From positions 1-14,969 of the forward strand of contig JBDNFP010000149.1 of NCBI GenBank assembly GCA_041689775.1: a stretch of 14,969 nucleotides of DNA, written 5' to 3'. The stretch is from JBDNFP01 sp041689775 (lineage in GTDB: Bacteria > Bacteroidota > Bacteroidia > Cytophagales > Spirosomataceae). Within the stretch, counting starts at the first letter, position 1; each line of letters opens with the position of its first letter. Under the pieces are notes generated by a model. It saw nothing but the letters and a program-made list of their open reading frames with translations. It searched no databases and was not told the DNA's origin. Shown here piece by piece: positions 1-6,831 of this stretch. Made by a program: the position numbers and the translations under genes.

Positions 1-1
1 C

Positions 2-724
2 CTCATTACCGGCGGGGGCAGTGGCATCGGTTTTCACATAGCCCACTGCATGGTGCAGGCCGGTGCCAAGATTATTATCACCGGCCGCAGGGAGGCGGTT
101 TTGCAAGAAGCCGTTGCCAGTCTGGGTCAACGAGCCGCCTATAAGGTGCATGATGTGACAGTACTTGACACCATACCTGCACTCATTGCGGAGCTCGAAA
201 GCACCCACGGCCCAATTGATATCCTGGTCAATAACGCCGGAATTAATATGAAGAAGCCAGCGGTTGAGGTGACGGATGCGGACTTTGACCGGATTATTCA
301 GACGAACCTCCACTCGGTATTCAGCATGACCCGGGAATGCGGAAAACGCATGATTGGGCGTAAACGGGGAAGTATCATTATGATTACCTCCATGGCTGCG
401 CTGTACGGAATAGATCGGGTGGTTGCTTATACCGCTTCCAAGTCGGCCGTTGGGGGAATGGTGAAGGCTTTGGCCACGGAATTTTCGCCTTCTTTGGTTA
501 CGATCAACGCAATTGCGCCCGGGTTTATCGAAACGCCAATGATGCTGACGGCCATGAACGGCGACCCCGCCCGCCGCGATAAAGCCATGGACCGCACTCC
601 CATGGCAATCTGGGGCAAACCCGATGACATTGGCTGGGCGGCGGTATTTTTGGCCTCCGATGCCGCCCGCTTTATTACCGGAGTAACGCTACCCGTCGAC
701 GGAGGAAATTCGATTGGGTTTTAA
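2..724 (+). CDS. SDR family oxidoreductase, 5'-truncated by window edge
   Basis: This is a classical short-chain dehydrogenase/reductase, a cytoplasmic NAD(P)-dependent alcohol/ketone oxidoreductase. The frame is open from base 2, before the first ATG at 50, and already reads LITGGGSGIG, the Rossmann nucleotide-binding motif, so the true start lies about 10-15 codons outside the window. Further SDR landmarks are NNAGIN, the catalytic serine in ITSMAA, the YTASK catalytic Tyr/Lys motif, the PGFIETPM loop and the closing ITGVTLPVDGG. All catalytic residues are present, so it should be active. The sequence resembles gluconate 5-dehydrogenase or 2-deoxy-gluconate dehydrogenase-like SDRs, but the substrate cannot be read from it. 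It ends 60 bp before the Gfo/Idh/MocA gene on the same strand with no terminator between, which suggests one sugar or sugar-acid oxidation operon (inference). Confidence 0.93.
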   Translation, partial: LITGGGSGIGFHIAHCMVQAGAKIIITGRREAVLQEAVASLGQRAAYKVHDVTVLDTIPALIAELESTHGPIDILVNNAGINMKKPAVEVTDADFDRIIQTNLHSVFSMTRECGKRMIGRKRGSIIMITSMAALYGIDRVVAYTASKSAVGGMVKALATEFSPSLVTINAIAPGFIETPMMLTAMNGDPARRDKAMDRTPMAIWGKPDDIGWAAVFLASDAARFITGVTLPVDGGNSIGF

Positions 725-784
725 TTTACCTTTTAGAAACTCTGGATCTTCCCATTTCCGGACTAACCTTTAACTAACAATAAG

Positions 785-2209
785 ATGAAAGAAAGCAACT
801 CAAACCGGAGGTCATTCCTCAAAACTACCGCGACCGGTACGGCCGGAATTATTGCGGCTTCCATGTTTCCAACCATTGTTCCGTCCAGCGTTTTTGGAAA
901 AAATGCTCCCAGCAATAAAATCAATATCGGACAAATTGGCTTTGGACGGATTGCCTCTACCCACGATCTCCCCGAGGTACTTCGCAATGAAGTAGCCCAT
1001 GTCGTGGCCATTGCTGACGTGGATAAGAACCACCTGGCCATGGGTAAAAAGTGGATCGAAAAGAAGTACGCCGACAAAACCGGAAAGGCTAATTACGTCG
1101 ATGTTCAGATGTTCGACGACTACAAGGAGCTACTCGCCCGGAAAGATATCGACGCGGTTATTATTAGTACCCCCGACCACTGGCATGCCCAACCTGCCAT
1201 GGAAGCGGCAGTTGCCGGAAAGCACGTCTACATGCAAAAACCCACCTCACTCACCATCCAGGAAGGGCGCATGATGAGCGACATGATCCGTAAGAAAGGC
1301 ATTAAGTTTCAGTTGGGTAGTCAGCAACGATCGGCTGATCCCTGGCCGCAGTTCAAACGAGCTTGTGAACTGGTACGCAATGGCCGGATCGGGCAGTTGA
1401 AGAAAGTATACATTGGCCTACCCGGCGACCCGGCGGGCGGAAGTACAGACAAGATGCCGGCACCCTCCAACCTAAATTATGACATGTGGCTGGGCTCCAC
1501 GCCGGAGGCATACTACACACTAGACCGGGTACACTCGCAAACGAATATCAACAATCGTCCGGGTTGGCTTCGGCTGGAACAATTTGGTGCCGGAATGATT
1601 ACCGGTTGGGGGTCACACCACCTGGATATAGCCCACTGGGGCATGGATACTGAGCTAACCGGTCCTACCGAAATTCAGGGCTTTGCCTCTTTCCCGTTGC
1701 CCGGTTCGGGTTTATGGAATGTACACGGTGAGTTTCTGGTGATCTCAAAATACGCAAACGGCGTGGTGATGGAAATCGGCGGCTCCCACCCCAACGGGGT
1801 GAAGTTTGAAGGGACCGACGGCTGGATATTCGTATCACGTGGAAACGTAGGCGTTACGGCTTCTGATCCGGTAGCCGCAACCAATGCCAAAGAAAACGAT
1901 GCCTTTAAGGCTAGTGATAAGAAGATTCTCGGCTCGGTAATTCAACCGAACGAAATACACCTGTACGACAGCCCCGAACAGCACCGCAACTGGCTGGAAA
2001 GTATTCAGAATGGCAAAGAAACAATCAGCCACGCTGAGATAGCACATCGCTCCTGTTCGGCCTGTTTGCTAGCCCATACTGCCATGAAGCTAGGACGAAA
2101 ACTCCAATGGGACCCCAAAAAGGAACAATTCCTTAACGATAAAGAGGCCAATGCTATGCTCTCTCGCCCGCAACGGGCACCCTACGGTACTGGTTACGTG
2201 AAAGGATGA
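785..2209 (+). CDS. Gfo/Idh/MocA family oxidoreductase with Tat signal
   Basis: This 474-aa NAD(P)-dependent sugar/polyol dehydrogenase-like protein is probably exported folded by the Tat pathway. The N-terminus has the twin-arginine motif RRSFLK (residues 8-13) followed by an Ala/Gly-rich hydrophobic stretch to about residue 38. The Rossmann fold follows: NIGQIGFGRIA (about 47-57), IISTPDHWH (about 126-134) and KHVYMQKP (146-153). The position that is Glu in the canonical EKP motif is Gln here, which I recall as common in the Tat-exported branch of the family. The C-terminal domain has GWGSHHLDIAHWGM (274-287), where the histidines probably belong to the active site. The predicted start is the ATG at 785; no clear Shine-Dalgarno is visible, which is normal in Bacteroidota. 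It sits 60 bp behind an SDR gene and is followed after one base by a long perfect hairpin. The substrate is unknown. Confidence 0.93.
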   Translation: MKESNSNRRSFLKTTATGTAGIIAASMFPTIVPSSVFGKNAPSNKINIGQIGFGRIASTHDLPEVLRNEVAHVVAIADVDKNHLAMGKKWIEKKYADKTGKANYVDVQMFDDYKELLARKDIDAVIISTPDHWHAQPAMEAAVAGKHVYMQKPTSLTIQEGRMMSDMIRKKGIKFQLGSQQRSADPWPQFKRACELVRNGRIGQLKKVYIGLPGDPAGGSTDKMPAPSNLNYDMWLGSTPEAYYTLDRVHSQTNINNRPGWLRLEQFGAGMITGWGSHHLDIAHWGMDTELTGPTEIQGFASFPLPGSGLWNVHGEFLVISKYANGVVMEIGGSHPNGVKFEGTDGWIFVSRGNVGVTASDPVAATNAKENDAFKASDKKILGSVIQPNEIHLYDSPEQHRNWLESIQNGKETISHAEIAHRSCSACLLAHTAMKLGRKLQWDPKKEQFLNDKEANAMLSRPQRAPYGTGYVKG

Positions 2210-2210
2210 T

Positions 2211-2263
2211 CTTGAAACAGCTAGTTTCGGTAGCTGTTCGCTACCGAAACTAGCTGTTTCAAG
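2211..2263. terminator. Perfect 24-bp inverted repeat between convergent genes
   Basis: The arms 2211-2234 and 2240-2263 are perfectly complementary over 24 bp around the 5-nt loop tgttc. It begins one base after the stop of the Gfo/Idh/MocA gene and lies before the convergent TonB-family remnant, the position of a bidirectional terminator. No T-tract follows on either strand, so it is not a textbook intrinsic terminator. The left arm also contains smaller inverted repeats (GAAAC..GTTTC, CAGCTA..TAGCTG), so alternative folds are possible. Confidence 0.7.
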
Positions 2264-2276
2264 AGAATACCCTTAT

Positions 2277-3661
2277 CTACGTACGCCTAATGGTCCGAAC
2301 GGTCACTCCCGAGCCTTCCACATTAAAATTAACGGGCAAACTAAACCTTACTACTATGGGACGGCCCTTCAACATGCACCCTCCTGGTAACATTATTACG
2401 AGCCGCTTCGACCGGGTACCGGATGTTCTTGCCCATGAACCGATACATATCCATTTTTCCATCCTACCCCAAAAACTGGGGCTCGGTGGCGAACTCAGTA
2501 TGGTACTCAACCTGCTGGCCGTCAATAAAGGCTATTCCTTTTTTCAGAACCCCTTCCTCATAAAACTCCTCGAAAAGAAGGGTACTATCGGCGTACATAC
2601 CCGTCCATCGACCTTTTTTACGGGTTTCTACTACCTGCCCTTGCTTGTATACATTCCTGAAATCAAACGGAGTACTCAGTAAGACCGCCTCGCCATTCCC
2701 GTCTTTCACCAGTTGCTTTCCAATACGATCATATATCTCGTGCGCAACCACCCCCTTTTTATCATGTGATTCCAGGATAGAGTATAGCTGTCCGTTGTCA
2801 TGCCGGTTGGTAATAAACCTTGTGCTATCCTCCATTTTCATTTCTTCCCTTAGCATACCACTTTTGTCGTACTGCTTACTCATGTAGGGCAGTCTACCAG
2901 CACCGACCGTCGTAACAATGGATAGTAATTTCCCGTCTTCCTGTACCGTTACCGTTTCCGATCCAGTACTCCGATCTATTTCTTGGGCTACTATCTTAAA
3001 AGCCCGAACAGAGTCGGATTTCAGCTCAGTAGGGAGCCGCACCCACTCTTCCTTTCTTTCGAACGGGATGGTCGTGACGGTCTTCCAGATACCTTTCCGG
3101 TATCGCTCGTGCACAAATGCACCACGCACGGTGCCGCGCTCATCCACCGGAATCAGACTACGGTACTCGTATTTTTCCGGATCGGAGGTCAGAACATTAT
3201 TTTTGTCGAAATACTGAACGATAGTATTGGTGGCGAAGTCGAACGTAGACAAGCGGGCCGTGCGAAAAAATATCGGATAAGTAATCTCTTGTCGCACCGC
3301 TACGCCGTTTTGAACAGCAGGCTGCCAAGCTTTGTAAAGACCAAATAACCGTAAGGCTTCGTCGTCGCACAGGCTGTCCAACGAACGAGTAATTTCCAGC
3401 CCCGTCATACGACCGTCAGGTTCTACGATTCCTTTGACAATAACGCTGCCGTTGAGTCCTTTGGCCGCTGACCAAATCGGAAGTTACAGATTAGCGGCAA
3501 TAAATTTATTGGGGGTAACCGCTCACCCGGAAGGATCGGCCGCCTGATCTACCTCGGAGGATTTATAAACCATTTGACCAAAAGCAGAAAGCCCGGCAAG
3601 TAAAAAGAGTGTAAAGAGTTTTTTTACAGGAAAAAAATTGGTGTGAATACCTTCCAAACAT
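2277..3661 (-). pseudogene. Decayed TonB-family protein: signal peptide, TonB_C, MORN-like middle, second TonB_C
   Basis: One reading frame on the minus strand, continued through its stops, gives an ordered but broken protein. From about 3636 to 3526 it reads a signal peptide (KKLFTLFLLAGLSAFGQ) and then EVDQAADPSG. A TGA at 3523-3525 interrupts it. KFIAANL follows, a TAA at 3484-3486 interrupts again, and then LPIWSAAKGLNGSVIVKGIV continues into a TonB C-terminal-like domain. The only nearby start, ATG 3659-3661, is one base out of frame and would join at a seven-T run (3631-3637). The open middle runs to a TAG at 2464-2466 directly after EPQFLG. Beyond that stop the same frame reads MYRFMGKNIRYPVEAARNNVT, the start of a second TonB_C domain. 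Its end, GRPIVVRFSLPVNF, lies in another frame, with roughly 50 residues missing between. The family assignment is from pattern recognition. Sequencing error is an alternative for individual lesions, but not easily for all of them. Confidence 0.72.
2464..3408 (-). CDS. Surviving 314-codon ORF of the TonB/MORN-like gene remnant
   Basis: This is the longest intact stretch of the broken gene and the part an automatic annotator would call. It opens in the middle of a TonB C-terminal-like domain: MTGLEITRSL, CDDEALRLF, KAWQPAVQNGVAVRQ and ITYPIFF match the usual order of that domain's second half. It then continues with about 240 residues rich in short aromatic/Gly turns. The best of these, GRWTGMYADSTLLFEEFYEEG, resemble MORN or YwqK-type repeats. 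The ATG at 3408 is the only in-frame ATG downstream of the TAA at 3484, but starting there would delete the first strands of the domain and leave the product without a signal peptide. If translated it would be a cytoplasmic fragment, so I think it is probably not functional. Confidence 0.5.
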   Translation of the reverse strand: MTGLEITRSLDSLCDDEALRLFGLYKAWQPAVQNGVAVRQEITYPIFFRTARLSTFDFATNTIVQYFDKNNVLTSDPEKYEYRSLIPVDERGTVRGAFVHERYRKGIWKTVTTIPFERKEEWVRLPTELKSDSVRAFKIVAQEIDRSTGSETVTVQEDGKLLSIVTTVGAGRLPYMSKQYDKSGMLREEMKMEDSTRFITNRHDNGQLYSILESHDKKGVVAHEIYDRIGKQLVKDGNGEAVLLSTPFDFRNVYKQGQVVETRKKGRWTGMYADSTLLFEEFYEEGVLKKGIAFIDGQQVEYHTEFATEPQFLG

Positions 3662-3759
3662 ACATAAGTAACTCTAAAAAGTAGAATTTTTATAATCTAA
3701 TTTAATCACTGTAAAGCACCTTATAACACAGCTTGAAAGGTAGCGAATCTACTACCGTG

Positions 3760-4860
3760 CTAAAATCCGACGGTCAGGCGCAACCCTGGGCTGAGGTTCT
3801 TAAAGAAACCATTAAAGTACACCTCCGGCTCTATTTTCAGGATGGGTGTCAGATTGAAGCCCCCCGAAATACGCCAGGTATTTCGCTCGTAGACATTACC
3901 TTGTCTCACTACCTGATAGCCTAGCATCAACTGCCCCGCTTGCTTTAAATCCTTTCCACCTATTTTACTATCCTTTGACTTACTAAAAAAAGAAAGTCCT
4001 GCTAATACAAATCCATTTTGATGAATGGCTGTCTTCCCTTCCGGAGTACGATCAAAGAAGTACTGATGATGGTAAGCAAATCGGGGCTGTAACGGAGATT
4101 TTTCAAAGTAAAAGGTAAGATCAGCATTAAGGGAAGTCATCCAATTTCCTCGGATGTAGCCAAGGCTGACACTAGGTCCCAGTATCAACATGTCTGACCC
4201 AAAGTTGGCTACTTCTACTTTGCGCTCTCCCAAATACCGCCCATACACTTCGGGAGACCGATCAAGGACGTCGGGATCGGTCTCCTTTTCAAGACGTTCG
4301 ATCAAGTAAGCCGTTTTCTCCCGGATTTCGTCAAAAAGCATGGGAATATCCCGTAGACTATTTACTAATAAAATCGCCTCGGCCTTTTGGGCTTCTTTAT
4401 TAAAAACTGTGATGCGTAGGGTATCCTGTACGGTCTTCACCTTCACCAGTTCGTTGTCCAATACCGCAAACTCACTTATTTCAGATGAAGAGAATTGCTT
4501 CCACCGCAAGGGCACGACCGTTGGATCACCTAGTGTGTAGTGCAACGAAGTGGCATCCGTATTTTCTGGAAGCAACGCTACGGTTGAACCGTACTCTTTC
4601 CAGAATAATCGGACTAACGAATCAGGTTGCTGTACCAGCTTTGACTGGCTATACTTTGCGCTTTTAAGAAGTAATACGTTTCCTTTTGAAAGTTTGATTT
4701 CGAGAGTAGTAGGAGAGATAAATTTGGGATAATCCTTCTTAAATACTTCTGAATCAAGTTTTCCTATTTCTTCGGATAAGGTATTTGTCTTCTTTTGAGC
4801 CCAAAGGGGTACCATTGCGCTCCCCATCAGGAGAGCGATTGTTATGATCAGCTTATACAT
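3760..4860 (-). CDS. Exported protein with beta-barrel-like C-terminus, third gene of sigma/anti-sigma operon
   Basis: I do not recognise a named family for this 366-aa protein. Residues 1-21 form a clean signal peptide with predicted cleavage after LWA, before QKK. Residues 22 to about 200 look like a soluble mixed alpha/beta periplasmic domain. From about residue 215 the sequence alternates polar and hydrophobic residues in short aromatic-edged strands (SVSLGYIRGNWMTSLNADLTFYF, broken as strands) and finishes LRLTVGF. A terminal Phe is typical of outer-membrane beta-barrels, and the length would suit roughly eight strands. It starts 31 bp after the anti-sigma-like gene on the same strand, so it is probably cotranscribed. 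It may be a target, sensor or effector of that system (inference). The TonB-family remnant lies about 100 bp downstream. Confidence 0.85.
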   Translation of the reverse strand: MYKLIITIALLMGSAMVPLWAQKKTNTLSEEIGKLDSEVFKKDYPKFISPTTLEIKLSKGNVLLLKSAKYSQSKLVQQPDSLVRLFWKEYGSTVALLPENTDATSLHYTLGDPTVVPLRWKQFSSSEISEFAVLDNELVKVKTVQDTLRITVFNKEAQKAEAILLVNSLRDIPMLFDEIREKTAYLIERLEKETDPDVLDRSPEVYGRYLGERKVEVANFGSDMLILGPSVSLGYIRGNWMTSLNADLTFYFEKSPLQPRFAYHHQYFFDRTPEGKTAIHQNGFVLAGLSFFSKSKDSKIGGKDLKQAGQLMLGYQVVRQGNVYERNTWRISGGFNLTPILKIEPEVYFNGFFKNLSPGLRLTVGF

Positions 4861-4891
4861 AATAGTAGGGGTTATTGGTGATACTTACTGC

Positions 4892-5602
4892 TTACTGGGG
4901 TTGAATTGAAATAATGATTCGAGGGGTTGGTGTAGTTACCACGGGTGCCGAGGCTTCGGCGGCGGCACCAATTCTAAATGCTACCCGAGAGCGTCCGTGG
5001 GACTCTTTTACCTTTGGTTTTCGGAGTTCGTTGAGGTGCACAATCCGGTACTTCGGCTTTGTAGGTTTCTCAATGGCCTCGCTAGTAAATTCCTGGATTA
5101 AGGTACTAGTTCCCACTACTTGCGGTACTTGTACGGTCCTGTCGGTTTCTTTCCCGGCGGGTAATTCGATCTGGATTGCGGTAGATTCTTCTACGTTTTT
5201 AACTACCGGAGCGGTTTGGGGCCGGGGAGACACTTTGGCTACATTTCTTTGGGATGTGGCAATATTTTCAGGTAACTCCATTGAAGTTGGCTGAATAGGA
5301 TTCGCTTTCTTTCCGGGCTTAGCTCCGGCGACTACCGGGCCAGTAGTACTTTGATTAACGGCGGTTTGGGGTACTTCCGGGGAAGTAAGTTGTGTCCACC
5401 CAATTCCGCCCAGGAACAGAACCACCGCCGCGGCGGCCGCTTGCCACCACCAAGCTACTTTCCTGGTTTTCTCTTGGGTAAGTTCCGGGCGTAACTCCTT
5501 CCAGAAAGCTTCCGGATTAAAGTCCGGGTGAGGCTCTTTGCCCAGGTAGTCGCTGTTACTCTTAAATAAATTATCCAGCGTATCTTTCTTATTTTCTTTC
5601 AT
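4892..5602 (-). CDS. Putative membrane anti-sigma factor (non-zinc type)
   Basis: This 236-aa single-pass membrane protein is encoded directly behind an ECF sigma factor. Residues 1-48 are a charged cytoplasmic segment with FWKEL near residue 33. A transmembrane helix follows at about 50-70 (VAWWWQAAAAAVVLFLGGIG). The rest is a Pro/Thr/Ser-rich, apparently unstructured periplasmic tail with a basic patch (KPTKPKYRIVHLNELRKPK). The N-terminal segment has no cysteine, so it lacks the HxxxCxxC zinc motif of ZAS-type anti-sigma domains. Its assignment rests on topology and position rather than a motif. Its ATG lies 14 nt inside the end of the sigma gene, so translation is probably coupled. In known systems such a protein holds its sigma factor at the inner membrane until a periplasmic signal arrives. 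Confidence 0.75.
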   Translation of the reverse strand: MKENKKDTLDNLFKSNSDYLGKEPHPDFNPEAFWKELRPELTQEKTRKVAWWWQAAAAAVVLFLGGIGWTQLTSPEVPQTAVNQSTTGPVVAGAKPGKKANPIQPTSMELPENIATSQRNVAKVSPRPQTAPVVKNVEESTAIQIELPAGKETDRTVQVPQVVGTSTLIQEFTSEAIEKPTKPKYRIVHLNELRKPKVKESHGRSRVAFRIGAAAEASAPVVTTPTPRIIISIQPQ

Positions 5603-6143
5603 AGCTATATCCGTTTTTTATCAACAGTACCTGCAAAGCCGCGCGTGCTTTACTGAGCTGTGACTTTGAAGTATTTTCACTGATGTTGAGCATTGTACCT
5701 ATCTCCTGATGAGTGTATCCTTCCAAGGAATGCAGGCAGAATACCGTACGGTAACCATCGGGTAAGCCCATAATGAGGTTATGAATTCCCTCGGCGTGTA
5801 AATCGCCGTCTACCGGGGCTGCGTAGGAAGGAGTATTCTTCACTTCATCTTCATTGCTTTCCATGAGCCAATCCATCTTTTTATTCTTGCGCAAATGCAT
5901 TAGCGCCTCGTTTACCACAATTCGCTTCATCCATACTTCCAGCTCGGAATCACTCCGGTATTCGAAGGCAGCAATGCTGCGAAATACTTTCAGAAAACCA
6001 TTCATCAGTACCTCTTCGGTTTCCATCGGATTAGCTACGTACCGTCGGCACAGTCGATACAACCGATTGGCAAAATGATCGTACAGACGCTTTTGGGCGA
6101 ATGAATTTTCCCGTTGGCACTGCCGTACAATCTCCGCGAGCAT
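5589..6143 (-). CDS. ECF RNA polymerase sigma factor, sigma-70 family
   Basis: This 184-aa extracytoplasmic-function sigma factor redirects RNA polymerase to alternative promoters. Sigma-2 spans about residues 14-92, with the characteristic CRRYVANPMETEEVLMNGFLKVF stretch (recognisable in two pieces) and VWMKRIVVNEALMHLRK for the -10-binding helix. A short acidic linker follows (93-115). Sigma-4 spans about 118-172 (LPDGYRTVFCLHSLEGYTHQEIGTML, continuing ISENTSKSQLSKAR), with a helix-turn-helix that would contact the -35 region. The length is normal for ECF proteins and no C-terminal extension is present. The ATG at 6143 is the first after an in-frame TAG at 6144-6146. It overlaps the anti-sigma-like gene by 14 nt. 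Autoregulation would be typical, but I cannot identify its own promoter motif. Confidence 0.93.
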   Translation of the reverse strand: MLAEIVRQCQRENSFAQKRLYDHFANRLYRLCRRYVANPMETEEVLMNGFLKVFRSIAAFEYRSDSELEVWMKRIVVNEALMHLRKNKKMDWLMESNEDEVKNTPSYAAPVDGDLHAEGIHNLIMGLPDGYRTVFCLHSLEGYTHQEIGTMLNISENTSKSQLSKARAALQVLLIKNGYSYERK

Positions 6144-6177
6144 CTAGTTTTTATTTTGGTGTTCAAGTATAGAAATG

Positions 6178-6214
6178 CAAAAAATCTCCGAAGGGTTGCC
6201 CAGAGATATTTTTT
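6178..6214 (-). terminator. Hairpin terminator downstream of the GNAT gene
   Basis: On the minus strand ATCTC..GAGAT (6184-6188 with 6203-6207) encloses a GGG/CCC inner pair and is followed by six T (6179-6184). On the plus strand the same stem is followed by attttttt, so it could work both ways. It separates the GNAT gene from the sigma-factor operon. A second hairpin without a T-run, tcaccg/cggtga, lies at 6223-6243 between it and the GNAT gene. Confidence 0.6.
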
Positions 6215-6284
6215 TATTGATCTCACCGTCAGAAGTGCGGTGAAAATGAGAAAAAACTATTCGCCACGATAAAGAATCAACTCC

Positions 6285-6716
6285 TCATAGCTTATTCACA
6301 AAGTGCAGGCTTGTTACTTTAAAGCGTTTATTCAAATAGAGTCGATGCGCATCGGTACGAGCCTCACTTACTCCGGAATCAAGATGCACTTCGTTATATC
6401 CTTCCTTCTGGGCGTACTCCAAAATCCAATCTACTAACTGCCCGGCGTACCCTTTGCCACGATACTCCGGGAGCGTGGAGAGGTCGTCAATGTAGATATA
6501 CTTTCCTCGAAACAAGTTGCAGCCATATTCAAAGACCCCTACCGCGGCGGCTTCGTTATCTTCTTCAATAAACACCATGATTCGGTTATCGGCCAGGGTC
6601 TGACGCACAGCCTCCTCGTAGAGATCGTTGGTAAGACCAGGACGCAAAGTTTGAATGGCCCGACGACATTTTAAAAAATCAGTTTGGGTAGACGCTTGCT
6701 GAATAGTTAGTGACAT
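6285..6716 (-). CDS. GNAT family N-acetyltransferase
   Basis: This 143-aa acetyl-CoA-dependent N-acetyltransferase is small, cytoplasmic and of unknown substrate. The core is visible as strand 4 (YIYIDDLSTLPEYRG, residues 73-87) leading into the acetyl-CoA pyrophosphate-binding loop YRGKGYAG (85-92). HLDSGVSEARTDAHRLYLNK (111-130) follows, with the Tyr that often acts as general acid, and RFKVTSLHFV as the last strand. I chose the ATG at 6716 (MSLTIQQAST). The frame stays open upstream to an ATG at 6812, but that would place 32 non-GNAT residues over the ribBA terminator. It may be expressed from its own promoter between 6717 and 6765, though I see no clear motif. Confidence 0.9.
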   Translation of the reverse strand: MSLTIQQASTQTDFLKCRRAIQTLRPGLTNDLYEEAVRQTLADNRIMVFIEEDNEAAAVGVFEYGCNLFRGKYIYIDDLSTLPEYRGKGYAGQLVDWILEYAQKEGYNEVHLDSGVSEARTDAHRLYLNKRFKVTSLHFVNKL

Positions 6717-6763
6717 AGTAAGTAAGAATGAACAGATGAGCACGTTATCAACCTCAATTATAT

Positions 6764-6808
6764 GAAAAATCCCTGCAAAAAGGCTACAATCAGCAATTTT
6801 GCAGGGAT
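6764..6808 (-). terminator. Rho-independent terminator of ribBA
   Basis: On the minus strand a perfect 12-bp stem (6797-6808 with 6769-6780, ATCCCTGCAAAA/TTTTGCAGGGAT) encloses a 16-nt loop. It is followed by a T-run (complement of 6765-6769). It starts 24 bp after the ribBA stop and precedes the GNAT start. Confidence 0.82.
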
Positions 6809-6831
6809 ACACGAAGTTCTTACTTTGATTA

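Noticed and set aside
2290..2682. 130-codon plus-strand ORF
   Set aside because: It lies antisense to the TonB-family remnant, whose reverse-strand reading gives clear domain motifs; the plus-strand product resembles nothing.
6717..6812. N-terminal extension of the GNAT gene to an upstream ATG
   Set aside because: It would translate through the ribBA terminator hairpin and add 32 residues with no GNAT similarity.
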